DNA of 13,060 nucleotides from Actinomycetales bacterium (GTDB lineage Bacteria; Actinomycetota; Actinomycetes; Actinomycetales; BWSM-131), in NCBI GenBank assembly GCA_030149025.1, contig JASBSH010000019.1, forward strand, positions 1-13,060. Reading direction: 5' to 3'. Numbering within the stretch: the first letter of the stretch is position 1; each line of letters begins with the position of its first letter. The translations under genes were made by a program, and so were the position numbers. The notes beneath the pieces were generated by a model. That model made no database searches, was not told the DNA's origin, and saw only the letters and a program-made list of their open reading frames with translations. Positions 1-6,226 of the stretch are shown piece after piece.

Positions 1-2
1 GG

Positions 3-715
3 TCACCATTGACGAAGAACATCTGACCGGTCAGCGGCCCTATCAGTCGGACCCGTGACTTCGTATCCCATTTCGTCACGCAACACCCGTACGACCTCAC
101 CCGGGTTGTCCCGGATGACGCTCGCCAGTTGACGACGACGCCATCTCTCCCGGCCGTCTGCAAGCGCCTCACGCCAGGTTTGGTCGAGTCTGTCGATTCC
201 GCAGTCGTGGATGAGGAAGTGCAGCACGTCCTCGATGCACGGCGGTATCGCTCTCCACCGACAGGAAGGTGCAATTTCGACAGGTCGAAAGGCTTCGGAA
301 TCCCTCGGCCGACTGCGTTCGCCTGCGTGAGCCAATGTGTGAACGGCCCGGACTCCGCATGGAATTGCCAGTGGGCAATCGGGGCTTGTCGCAGATCCCG
401 GTCATATTCGAGTCGCACAAGGGGAGCGTTGTTGACGGCCGATCGGACGTGGATCTTCGACTCCACCACCTTCAACCACTTGCCAGTTCGGTCAAGGTCC
501 AGATCGAAAGTGAAGCCGAGCCGACCCACGACCGAGCCAGCCACAAGTAGATCAATCCTGCGGTGAGCGGCTTCTTCCCCCTCAGGCGTTACCTGGAACC
601 GACCAGAGTCCTCAAGGTGAACCGCGACGAGCCGCCCCGGCGATGGCAGGACTCGATCCAAAGTGTTCTAAAGCTCCTGGGCAAAGTCGACGGCCTGGTC
701 GGCCAGACTCTTCAC
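3..715 (-). pseudogene. Disrupted hypothetical protein, second gene of a two-gene unit (amber codon plus frameshift)
   Basis: Read from a GTG at 715, which overlaps the stop of the 67-aa gene by four bases (GTGA), the frame gives 15 codons and then an in-frame TAG at 668-670. The same frame stays open beyond it from a TTG at 661, through NTLDRVLPSPGRLVAVHLED to KLHLPVGGERY. Near 240-246 the sensible reading moves to another frame, continuing RPCIEDVLHFLIHDCGIDRL to a TGA at 3-5. One missing base in the CCGCCG stretch would explain the shift. The intact product would be about 237 aa. I recall similar uncharacterised actinobacterial proteins with an LPVGG-RF/YRPC-ED signature next to a roughly 60-aa partner, but I know of no function. 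Two independent lesions favour real decay over a single sequencing error. Internal initiation at the TTG could still yield a shortened product. Confidence 0.6.
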
Positions 716-915
716 GCGCCCTCGGGCGTCGCGTCCTCACCGAGCAGGAACGCGATGTTCTCAAGATCCTCCAGGGCATCCCATTGGTCGCCTGTGAGCA
801 CGCTTGTCGCGGCGACGTTCTCAAACTCGTCAAGACTCATCCCGAGACGCTCGAGGATGCGTTGGCGCCGGGCCACGAGATCCTCGCGACGGACGGTTAC
901 CACGGCGGGTGCCAT
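712..915 (-). CDS. Small hypothetical protein, 67 aa (first gene of the two-gene unit)
   Basis: The ORF starts at an ATG preceded by a good ribosome binding site (GGGAGG, about five bases upstream). The product is rich in charged residues and looks helical, with a segment like RREDLVARRQRILERLGMSL followed by LTGDQWDALEDLENIAFLL. It has no signal peptide or membrane segment. It is translationally coupled to the broken downstream gene by a GTGA overlap. A perfect 8-bp inverted repeat lies directly upstream of the ribosome binding site. Small size, coupling to a larger gene and an operator-like palindrome recall toxin-antitoxin pairs, but I recognise no toxin or DNA-binding domain, so that role is only a guess. 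I do not know the function. Confidence 0.6.
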   Translation of the reverse strand: MAPAVVTVRREDLVARRQRILERLGMSLDEFENVAATSVLTGDQWDALEDLENIAFLLGEDATPEGA

Positions 916-929
916 GCTTCCCTCCCGAA

Positions 930-959
930 CTCTACTGCTGACCTATCTGGACAGTAGAG
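930..959 (-). promoter_or_regulatory. Inverted repeat (candidate operator) upstream of the 67-aa gene
   Basis: The arms CTCTACTG (930-937) and CAGTAGAG (952-959) are perfect reverse complements separated by 14 bp. The near arm sits about 15 bp upstream of the start codon at 915 and overlaps where a promoter or early leader would lie. A dimeric repressor site is the simplest reading. The fully paired 8-bp arms are seen directly; the regulatory role is inferred. Confidence 0.4.
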
Positions 960-1056
960 CATCGACCACCGACAGGCCTGGACTCAGCACTCGCCAAAGC
1001 CCACTGCAGGCCACGCCTACCCCATCCCGTCTCCGCTCTTCGCGGACTGTTACTGG

Positions 1057-1114
1057 GCATTGCCGCGCCATGTCCGCCTGGAAGCGCTTTCGAGCGGACC
1101 TGAGCCGGCAATGC
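1057..1114. terminator. 58-bp imperfect palindrome, likely terminator of the PKS/APP1 operon
   Basis: The sequence is symmetric about position 1085.5. GCATTGCCG (1057-1065) pairs with CGGCAATGC (1106-1114), GTCCGC (1072-1077) with GCGGAC (1094-1099), and the centre is AAGCGCTT. Of 29 base pairs, 23 are Watson-Crick and two more are G-T. It lies 43 bp past the stop of the APP1 gene and before the leftward two-gene unit, so it can terminate the long leftward operon. There is no T tract, which is common for actinobacterial terminators. The 200 bp between 958 and 1157 hold nothing else I can identify. Confidence 0.5.
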
Positions 1115-1157
1115 GCGGCATGCGGGGGCTACCGGCGCCGCGTGGCAGGGTGCCCGC

Positions 1158-2222
1158 TCAGTGCAGCAGGCCTACGGCTTCCAGCTGCTCGGACAAGGCG
1201 GCGCCGCCCGGTGCGCAGACCCACGGGACGGGGGACGCCGGGGGTCCCGGCTCCCCCATCCCCGGAAGCCCTCCGGCGAGCACCTGCTCGGTGACCGACA
1301 GCTGGCGGATCGCCACGGCGGCGACGTTGTGCGGGTGGCTTCGGACGAACTCGGAGTACAGCTGCGGGTCGAGCTGGCCGTCGTCGCCGATCAGCAGCCA
1401 GCGGACGTGGGGGAACTCCGTGGCGAGGCGCTCCAGCTGCCCACGCTTGTGGGCGGTCCCGCTGCGGAACCACCCATCCGGGGTCGCACCCCAGTCCGTA
1501 AGCAGCAGGGTGCCCCGCGGGAACAGGTGCCGCTGCAGGAACCGGGTCAGCGCCGGTGCGGTGTTCCAGGCGCCCGTCGACAGGTAGATGATCGGCGCAC
1601 CAGGATGTGCCCTCGCGAGCCGCTCGTACAGCACGGCCATACCAGGCACCGACGCCCGGGCGTGCTCGTCCAGGACGAACGTGTTCCAGGCGGCGACGAA
1701 CGGCCTCGGCAATGACGTGACGATGACGGTGTCGTCGACATCGCTGATGACCCCGAACGTCACGTCCGACCCGATGACCTGCACCGGCGCGGTGACGGGC
1801 GTGGCGTCGTCCGCGCTGAGCCTCACCTCCCCCCAGCCGGCCGGCAGATCCGACCGGACCACCGCGTCGATGTACCCGCCCCGGTCGGTGCGCAGGACGT
1901 GCCGGTGGCTCCCCGCCTCCACCACCACCTCGGCTTCGCAGACAGCGGCGGTGAGGAAGTGCCGCCAGCCGCGCACCGCCGCGTCCTTCCGTCGGGGGCG
2001 CGGCTCGGGACGCTTCAGCAGCAGGCGGCACATCACCCGCACCCAGCCCGGCGCGCCATAGCCCACGTAGGGGGTCAGCGTCGGCTTCCAGCCGCGACCG
2101 GACAGCCGGCGCTCGACCCGGGCGTGGATGGCGTCCTCGATGCGGGCGGCGCGATGAAGCACCGCGGCGTCCACGTCCCGCGCGTCGTCAGCCACCTCGA
2201 CCACGCCGTGACTCTGCCACAC
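1158..2222 (-). CDS. APP1-type phosphatase (DUF2183, HAD-like phosphatidate phosphatase family)
   Basis: The 354-aa product carries the DxDxT catalytic signature as DVDDT at residues 161-165. A Ser/Thr-Gly motif follows in IYLSTGAWN (about 212-220), then a lysine near 259, and a C-terminal acidic motif GDDGQLD at about 279-285, as in the HAD-like APP1 family. The yeast founder dephosphorylates phosphatidate; the substrate of bacterial members is mostly unknown. The N-terminal 100 residues resemble the usual leader domain (RGWKPTLTPYVGYG). No signal peptide or membrane segment is seen. The GTG at 2222 overlaps the end of the oxidoreductase gene; GTGs at 2204 or 2195 are alternatives because the GGAGG upstream is too close to 2222. 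It is the last gene of the PKS operon. The family call is firm, the substrate unknown. Confidence 0.87.
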   Translation of the reverse strand: MWQSHGVVEVADDARDVDAAVLHRAARIEDAIHARVERRLSGRGWKPTLTPYVGYGAPGWVRVMCRLLLKRPEPRPRRKDAAVRGWRHFLTAAVCEAEVVVEAGSHRHVLRTDRGGYIDAVVRSDLPAGWGEVRLSADDATPVTAPVQVIGSDVTFGVISDVDDTVIVTSLPRPFVAAWNTFVLDEHARASVPGMAVLYERLARAHPGAPIIYLSTGAWNTAPALTRFLQRHLFPRGTLLLTDWGATPDGWFRSGTAHKRGQLERLATEFPHVRWLLIGDDGQLDPQLYSEFVRSHPHNVAAVAIRQLSVTEQVLAGGLPGMGEPGPPASPVPWVCAPGGAALSEQLEAVGLLH

Positions 2223-3093
2223 CTCCGCCGAGCGCCTCGACCGCGTGCGCGAACACCCCTGGTAGTGCTCGGGACGCCGGCACGACGGCCCGCCTCAGGG
2301 GCGCCGCACTCGTCGCTGCGACGAGCGTCGCGGTGACGTATCGGTAGCTGCGGCTGATGTCGGCCCAGCGTCGCTCACAGACGGCGGGGCGTCCCGCCTC
2401 GATCGCGTCGAGCGCAGCCCCCGCGCTTTCTAGCCCGACTCGCAGCCCCTCCCCCGTCAACGCGTCGACGTAGCCCGCTGCGTCCCCCACGAGCAGCACA
2501 CGCCCGGCGACGCGGCGGGCCACCCGCTGCCGCAGCGGACCGGCTCCGCGCACCGGGCTGGCCCACTCCGCCGCACCGACCCTGGCGACGCAACCCGAAC
2601 CGGCGTCCGTTGCTGCGCACCGGGACACCGAGCAGGCCTCTCGTCGTGGAGTGCAGACCGTCACAGGCCAGGGCCCACGGCGTCTCGAGGACGGCACCGC
2701 GCGACAGCTCCAGCCGGACCCGCGAGCCGTCCTGCACCAGCGCGACGACCCTGTCCGGGATGACCTCCACACCCGCCGTCCGAGCGCCGTCCGCCAACGC
2801 CCGGTGCAGCTCCGTCCGGCGCGCCCCGAGTCCGGGCCGGTCGAGAAGCTGTGCCGGGCACCGGACCCGCCGTAGGCGCGAAGGTAGGAGATCCCTTGGA
2901 ACGGCATGCCTCTCGGGCGCACCCCCAGCCGATCCAGGACCGCAACCGCACCCGGCATCAAGCCCTCGCCGCAGGCCTTGTCCACCGGCGCCGGACGAGG
3001 CTCGACCACGACCGCGCGCATACCGCGTGACGTGGCGTCGGCGGCGGCGAGACCCACAGGCCCCCCGCCGACCACGACGACGTCCGGCTTCAC
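2188..3093 (-). pseudogene. FAD-dependent oxidoreductase of the phenolic-lipid cluster, frameshifted and internally deleted
   Basis: The start is a GTG at 3093, eight bases after the methyltransferase stop. The N-terminus has a Rossmann dinucleotide motif (VVVVGGGPVGLAAA, residues 5-18) and DKACGEGLMPG, as in geranylgeranyl-reductase-like flavoproteins. Near 2833-2848 the coding frame shifts: after HSFSTGP the sensible continuation GLGARRTELHRALADGARTA is in another frame, consistent with one lost base. Near 2580-2585 the frame returns, but RRFGLRR is joined straight to VGAAEWASPVRGAGPLRQR. By comparison with family layout, about 40 residues seem to be missing there. The C-terminal FAD motif LLVGDAAGYVDALTGEGL is intact. 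Relatives such as SrsC hydroxylate alkylresorcinol-type products. A functional enzyme is unlikely unless the frameshift is a sequencing error. Confidence 0.72.
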
Positions 3094-3100
3094 GGACGGC

Positions 3101-3625
3101 TCACGCCGGCTCGCCAGCGAGTACGCGACGCTCAACCGGCAGGCGAAAACCCAGCAGCAGCAAGGCGTTCAGTACGGTGAAGGCGATTGCCGTCACCCAG
3201 GCGCTGTGCACGAGCGGCAACGCCATCCCCTCCACGACGACCGCCACGTAGTTGGGATGGGCCAGCCAGCGGTAGGGGCCTGACGAGACGAGCGGCACGC
3301 CCGGCAGCACGATCACCCGGGTGTTCCATCGCCGGCCGAGGCTGCGGATGCACCACCCGCGCATCGCCTGGGCGAGGAGAACCAGTACGAACATCGACCA
3401 ACCGAGAACAGGCACGAACGGCCTGTCAGCGATGCTCACCTCCACCAGGCAACCGACGAGAAAAGCCGTGTGCAGCAACACCATCGGGGGGTAGTGCGAC
3501 CGGCCGTACTCGACGCCTCCGCGACTGAGCGCCCACTGGGCGTTCCGCCGCGCGACCACGAGCTCAGCGAGCCGCTGCACCACGACGGCACCGAGGAGCA
3601 CGACGTACCAGGTCAGGCTGTCCAT
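3101..3625 (-). CDS. Isoprenylcysteine carboxyl methyltransferase (ICMT) family O-methyltransferase, SrsB/BpsB-like
   Basis: The 174-aa integral membrane protein has about four hydrophobic segments (near residues 4-25, 48-65, 70-88 and 142-160). It carries the ICMT-family cofactor motif GPYRWLAHPNY at 116-126 with a downstream Glu at 132. Members beside type III PKSs (SrsB in Streptomyces, BpsB in Bacillus) methylate a hydroxyl of alkylresorcinols or alkylpyrones using S-adenosylmethionine. It starts 15 bp after the PKS stop and ends eight bases before the oxidoreductase GTG, so the genes form one operon. An AGGAG lies directly against the ATG, which is unusually close. The role is inferred from neighbours, because the fold alone does not define the substrate. 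Confidence 0.88.
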   Translation of the reverse strand: MDSLTWYVVLLGAVVVQRLAELVVARRNAQWALSRGGVEYGRSHYPPMVLLHTAFLVGCLVEVSIADRPFVPVLGWSMFVLVLLAQAMRGWCIRSLGRRWNTRVIVLPGVPLVSSGPYRWLAHPNYVAVVVEGMALPLVHSAWVTAIAFTVLNALLLLGFRLPVERRVLAGEPA

Positions 3626-3640
3626 CTCCTGCGCGTCCCG

Positions 3641-4747
3641 TCAATTCCACTGCAGGAGAACCAGTTCGGCGCAGAAGCCTGGGCCCATCGCCAGCAGCAC
3701 CCCGTACTCGCCGGCGGCCCCCCGGTGACCCGAGGCCCCGACTTCCTCGATCGTCGCGGCGAGCACCTGCAGCACCGACGAGGAGGACAGGTTCCCCACG
3801 TCCCGCAGCGAGGCCCACGAGTGCCGCAGCGCTCCGTCCGGGAGCGACAGGGAGTTCTGCACCGCCTCGAGCACGCGCGGACCGCCGGGGTGGCTGATCC
3901 AGTGCGTGACGGCGTCCATGCGAAGGCCACAGTCGTCGAGGAAGCCGGCGACGTCCTTTTCCAGGTGCTCCCGCACCACGTCGGCGACGCTGGCGGCGAG
4001 GACGATGCGGAACCCCGTTCCCCCGATGTCCCAGCCCATCACCCGTTCCGTGTCCGGGTACATCCGGCTGCGCGTGCGCAGCACGCGCGGGACCAGTTCG
4101 CCCGGCGGGTAGGTCTCCTCAGCCGACCCGACGCGGTCCGCCCCTGACATGACCACTGCCGTGGCGCCGTCCCCGAACAGGCTGCTGGCGACGAGATTCG
4201 GAGTGGACGAATCGTCCCGCTGCACGGTGAGCGAGCAGAGCTCCACGCTGATCAGCACCGCGACGTGACTCCGGTGCCCCAGCAGGTAGTCGTGCAACCG
4301 GGCGATACCCGCCGCCCCGGCGACGCAGCCGAGGCCGAACACCGGGACCCGCTTGACGTCCGGCCGGAGCCCCAGCCGCCCGACCAGGCGCGCGTCCAAC
4401 GACGGGGCGGCGACGCCGGTCACGGAGGTGAGCAGCACGAGGTCGACGTCTGAGGGCTGCAGGCGCGCGGCGTCAAGTGCGTCGCGCGTGGCGCGCTCGG
4501 CGAGGTCGAGTCCCGCATCGATGAACACGTCGTTCGCCTGGCCGAACGAGCGGAGGCGGGGGTAGGCCTCCAAGGGCAGCACCAGGTTGCGGAACTCGAC
4601 CCCGGCCGAGGCGTGGAAGCGTCGCAGCAGCGCCTGGTCCTGCCCGGGGAGCACGAGGTCGGCGAACATCTCGGTGATCTCGTCCTGCCGATAGCGGTGC
4701 GCCGGCATGGCCGGTGCGACCGACAGGATCCTGCTCACGCCAGCCAT
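3641..4747 (-). CDS. Type III polyketide synthase (chalcone/stilbene synthase family)
   Basis: This thiolase-fold enzyme condenses an acyl starter with malonyl-CoA units. Numbered from the upstream GTG (370 aa), the catalytic triad is present: Cys143 in VFGLGCVAGAAG, His288 in ISHPGGPRVLEA and Asn321 in RDVGNLSSSS. The C-terminal GVLLAMGPGF loop is also typical. Length is normal for bacterial members. Bacterial relatives next to an ICMT-type methyltransferase and a flavoprotein make alkylresorcinols or alkylpyrones that enter membranes as phenolic lipids. The ATG at 4747 has AAGGTGG six bases upstream and is preferred; a GTG at 4753 would add two residues. It is the first gene of the leftward operon and diverges from the esterase. 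Family assignment is firm; the starter unit and product are not readable here. Confidence 0.93.
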   Translation of the reverse strand: MAGVSRILSVAPAMPAHRYRQDEITEMFADLVLPGQDQALLRRFHASAGVEFRNLVLPLEAYPRLRSFGQANDVFIDAGLDLAERATRDALDAARLQPSDVDLVLLTSVTGVAAPSLDARLVGRLGLRPDVKRVPVFGLGCVAGAAGIARLHDYLLGHRSHVAVLISVELCSLTVQRDDSSTPNLVASSLFGDGATAVVMSGADRVGSAEETYPPGELVPRVLRTRSRMYPDTERVMGWDIGGTGFRIVLAASVADVVREHLEKDVAGFLDDCGLRMDAVTHWISHPGGPRVLEAVQNSLSLPDGALRHSWASLRDVGNLSSSSVLQVLAATIEEVGASGHRGAAGEYGVLLAMGPGFCAELVLLQWN

Positions 4748-4762
4748 CCTCACCCACCTTGG

Positions 4763-5134
4763 CTAATGCCGCACCCGTCACGGGCAGTCCTGCTGCATCC
4801 TGGCGGCGTGGGGAAGCGACTCAGGGCCCGCTGGGGGGCGATGCTGCTCGCAGGTGCCGCGGCGCTCGCCGTCCTGTTCGGGCTGTCCGACGAGGCCACG
4901 TCGTCGAGCGACGTCGCGCCCGTCCGGGCGCCCGACCCAGTCATCACGGCGGTTCCGGACGCCGGCAGGCCGGTTCTGCAGGTACCCGCCGGCCGGGTGC
5001 GCTCCACCGTGATCATCGCGCTGCACGGCTACACGGGAAGCCCAGCGCAGCTGCAGAAGGGACTGAGGAGCGACGCCTGGGCGCGGGAGCTCGGCGCCAC
5101 GGTGGTGTACCCCCGGGGGCTGGGCGCCCGGTCG
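4763..5134 (+). repeat. Direct repeat, copy 1 (5' part of the esterase gene)
   Basis: These 372 bp match 12689-13060 at a constant offset of 7,926 bp with no indel. I counted 22 mismatches, about 94% identity. Homology starts abruptly at CTAATG, immediately at the first possible esterase start codon. It runs to the window end in copy 2, so its right border is unknown. The last 65 or so bases are identical in both copies. Confidence 0.95.
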
Positions 5135-5587
5135 TCCTGGAACGCCGGCGGTTGCTGTGGCTCTGCCGCCCGGTCCGGGATCGACGACGTGGGGTACGTG
5201 TCGCGGCTGATCGGTTCGCTACGAGAGCGGGGCGGGCAGCGGTTCATGCTGGTCGGCTACTCCAACGGCGGAATGCTGGCCTACCGGGTGGCGTGTGAGC
5301 GGCCCGACCTGGTGAACGAGGTTGCGGTGGTCAACGCCACCATCACCGTGCCGACGTGCGAGGGCGCCTTCTCGGCGCTGCACCTGGCCGGTGAGCTCGA
5401 CGACTCCGTGCCGATCCAGGGCACGGACGACGTGCCCTACCTGTTCACCGGGTTCCGGCCGTTGGCCGAGCTCCCGAACGTTGCGCCCAACGCCCGGATC
5501 GACGTGCGGGTGCTACCCCGCGTCGGCCACGAGATCTCCCCGCTGGCGCACGACCTGATCACGGACTGGATCGCGGCGCGCTCCTAG
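4808..5587 (+). CDS. Secreted serine esterase, PHB depolymerase/LpqC-like alpha/beta hydrolase
   Basis: An N-terminal signal or anchor (GKRLRARWG followed by a hydrophobic stretch to FGLS) precedes an alpha/beta-hydrolase domain. Numbering from the in-frame ATG at 4766, the oxyanion-hole motif is HGYTGS (87-92), then SWNAGGCCG (124-132), the nucleophile elbow GYSNGG with Ser166, an acidic residue in AGELDDSVP (Asp212 or 213) and His255 in RVGHEIS. This layout fits COG3509 esterases such as mycobacterial LpqC, acting outside the membrane on ester polymers or aryl esters. There is no lipobox cysteine. GTG 4808 is preferred because it leaves 60 bp for the divergent PKS promoter and gives a normal signal peptide; ATG 4766 is possible. 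Neither has a clear ribosome binding site. A near-identical paralog begins at 12734. Confidence 0.88.
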   Translation: MGKRLRARWGAMLLAGAAALAVLFGLSDEATSSSDVAPVRAPDPVITAVPDAGRPVLQVPAGRVRSTVIIALHGYTGSPAQLQKGLRSDAWARELGATVVYPRGLGARSSWNAGGCCGSAARSGIDDVGYVSRLIGSLRERGGQRFMLVGYSNGGMLAYRVACERPDLVNEVAVVNATITVPTCEGAFSALHLAGELDDSVPIQGTDDVPYLFTGFRPLAELPNVAPNARIDVRVLPRVGHEISPLAHDLITDWIAARS

Positions 5588-5608
5588 CGACCGTATCGGC
5601 ACGGATGA

Positions 5609-5627
5609 GGCCGAGTCGCGGTCGGCC
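5609..5627 (+). terminator. Hairpin downstream of the esterase, possible terminator
   Basis: GGCCGA (5609-5614) and TCGGCC (5622-5627) form a 6-bp stem with a 7-base loop, 21 bp past the TAG stop. No T tract follows. It is short, so the assignment is weak. Confidence 0.3.
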
Positions 5628-5694
5628 GCCGGTGTGATGGGCGGCGTTCGTCACCCGGCATCGAGTGGTGCCAGCCCGGTCCCAGGGGGTCGAT

Positions 5695-5724
5695 TTGTGC
5701 CCCGACGAACAGCGTTGTTACAGT
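5695..5724 (+). promoter_or_regulatory. Putative promoter of the SAM riboswitch operon
   Basis: TTGTGC (5695-5700) and TACAGT (5719-5724) are spaced 18 bp apart and fit a vegetative -35/-10 pair. Initiation about seven bases downstream, near 5731, would place the start just before the first paired arm of the riboswitch at 5736. The 150 bp between the esterase and the riboswitch hold no gene. Confidence 0.5.
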
Positions 5725-5735
5725 TCGCACATCAC

Positions 5736-5836
5736 CCATCCAGAGTGGCTGAGAGACCTGGCTCTACGACGCCGCAGCAACCGAACCGCCGACAAAGACC
5801 TTCGACGGGGAACGGTGCTACTGCCAGGAACGATGG
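5736..5836 (+). promoter_or_regulatory. SAM-I (S-box) riboswitch
   Basis: The outer stem P1 is CCATC (5736-5740) with GATGG (5832-5836). Inside it come the S-box hallmarks in order: AGAGTGG, then GAGAGACCTGGCTCT, the invariant GCAACC at 5777-5782, a variable P3 arm (CCGCCGA pairing with TTCGACGG around a loop), and GGTGCTACTGCC of P4. SAM-I riboswitches bind S-adenosylmethionine and switch off methionine and sulfur genes. The next ORF's ribosome binding site AAGGAAG (5838-5844) begins one or two bases after P1, so control by occluding translation is plausible; transcriptional control may also act through the hairpin at 6129-6162. SAM-IV is an alternative because it shares the core, but the P1-P4 order fits SAM-I. 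Confidence 0.85.
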
Positions 5837-5851
5837 AAAGGAAGTCGCACC

Positions 5852-6094
5852 GTGCCGTTGAACTGCGACCACGTCCGCACCACTGACGCCGGCTCACTGC
5901 CACGTACGCCCGATCCCATCGTCGCCCGCCAGAAGGCACTGGGCATCGACTTCTCGGATCACGGCGAGTACAGGCACCAGATGTCGGACTCGGTCGATTC
6001 CGGCGCGTGGTGGAACTGTCGCCTCTCCCGACTCGGCGGTGTCAACGTGGTGCCGGCGTCCTTCTCCCACCGTCGGGACCGCCTACCTAGCTGA
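5852..6094 (+). pseudogene. Shrunken MetE-like (cobalamin-independent methionine synthase II family) ORF
   Basis: The 80-aa ORF starts at a GTG with AAGGAAG seven bases upstream, directly behind the riboswitch. Its N-terminus has the family's TT-x-AGSLPRTP segment. It then jumps to IVARQKALGIDFSDHGEYRH, MSDSVDSGAWWN and SRLGGV, and ends with SFSHRRDR followed by a TAG. These are the blocks of the first roughly 120 residues of MetE-like zinc methyltransferases, here joined with spacers removed and with the C-terminal catalytic barrel lost. Full-length members run to several hundred residues. All apparent deletions keep the frame. Most likely it is a decayed methionine synthase gene; a short translated leader peptide is also possible. 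Family recognition rests on recalled motifs. Confidence 0.6.
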
Positions 6095-6111
6095 GGGCCC
6101 TCGCTGAGGGG

Positions 6112-6170
6112 TCTGGCCGGTCACCAGGCCAGATGTAGAGGACGGCTGACGTCCTCATCTGGAGCTTTCT
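6112..6170 (+). terminator. Terminator hairpin with a mutually exclusive upstream stem (candidate attenuator)
   Basis: CCAGAT-GAGGAC (6129-6143, with a 3-base bulge) pairs with GTCCTC-ATCTGG (6151-6162), a 12-bp stem followed by AGCTTTCT. An alternative perfect 7-bp stem, TCTGGCC (6112-6118) with GGCCAGA (6127-6133), uses the same bases as the 5' arm, so the two cannot form together. It sits between the MetE-like remnant and the DUF4242 gene. The pairing is seen directly; regulation is inferred. A smaller CCCTC/GAGGG hairpin lies just upstream at about 6098-6110. Confidence 0.5.
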
Positions 6171-6226
6171 GCACTCACCTTCACACCGACCTTCGCACCA
6201 ATCTGCCATCCATGAAAGGAAAAGCC

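Noticed and set aside
563..1294. 243-aa plus-strand frame across the left unit and palindrome
   Set aside because: Low-complexity Ser/Arg-rich translation, antisense to better candidates, no ribosome binding site or motif.
1129..2031. 300-aa minus-strand frame inside the APP1 gene
   Set aside because: Arg/Ala/Gly-rich shadow of the APP1 phosphatase, whose own frame carries clear catalytic motifs.
3470..4147. 225-aa plus-strand frame opposite the PKS
   Set aside because: Antisense to the PKS with its catalytic triad; composition typical of a shadow.
4613..4765. Upstream extension of the esterase open frame
   Set aside because: It runs antisense through the start of the PKS gene and lies outside the repeated block shared with copy 2.
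5736..5836. T-box or cobalamin riboswitch as alternative for the leader
   Set aside because: The AGAGTGG, GCAACC and GGTGCTA blocks in order with a closing P1 match the S-box; T-box and B12-box sequences are absent.
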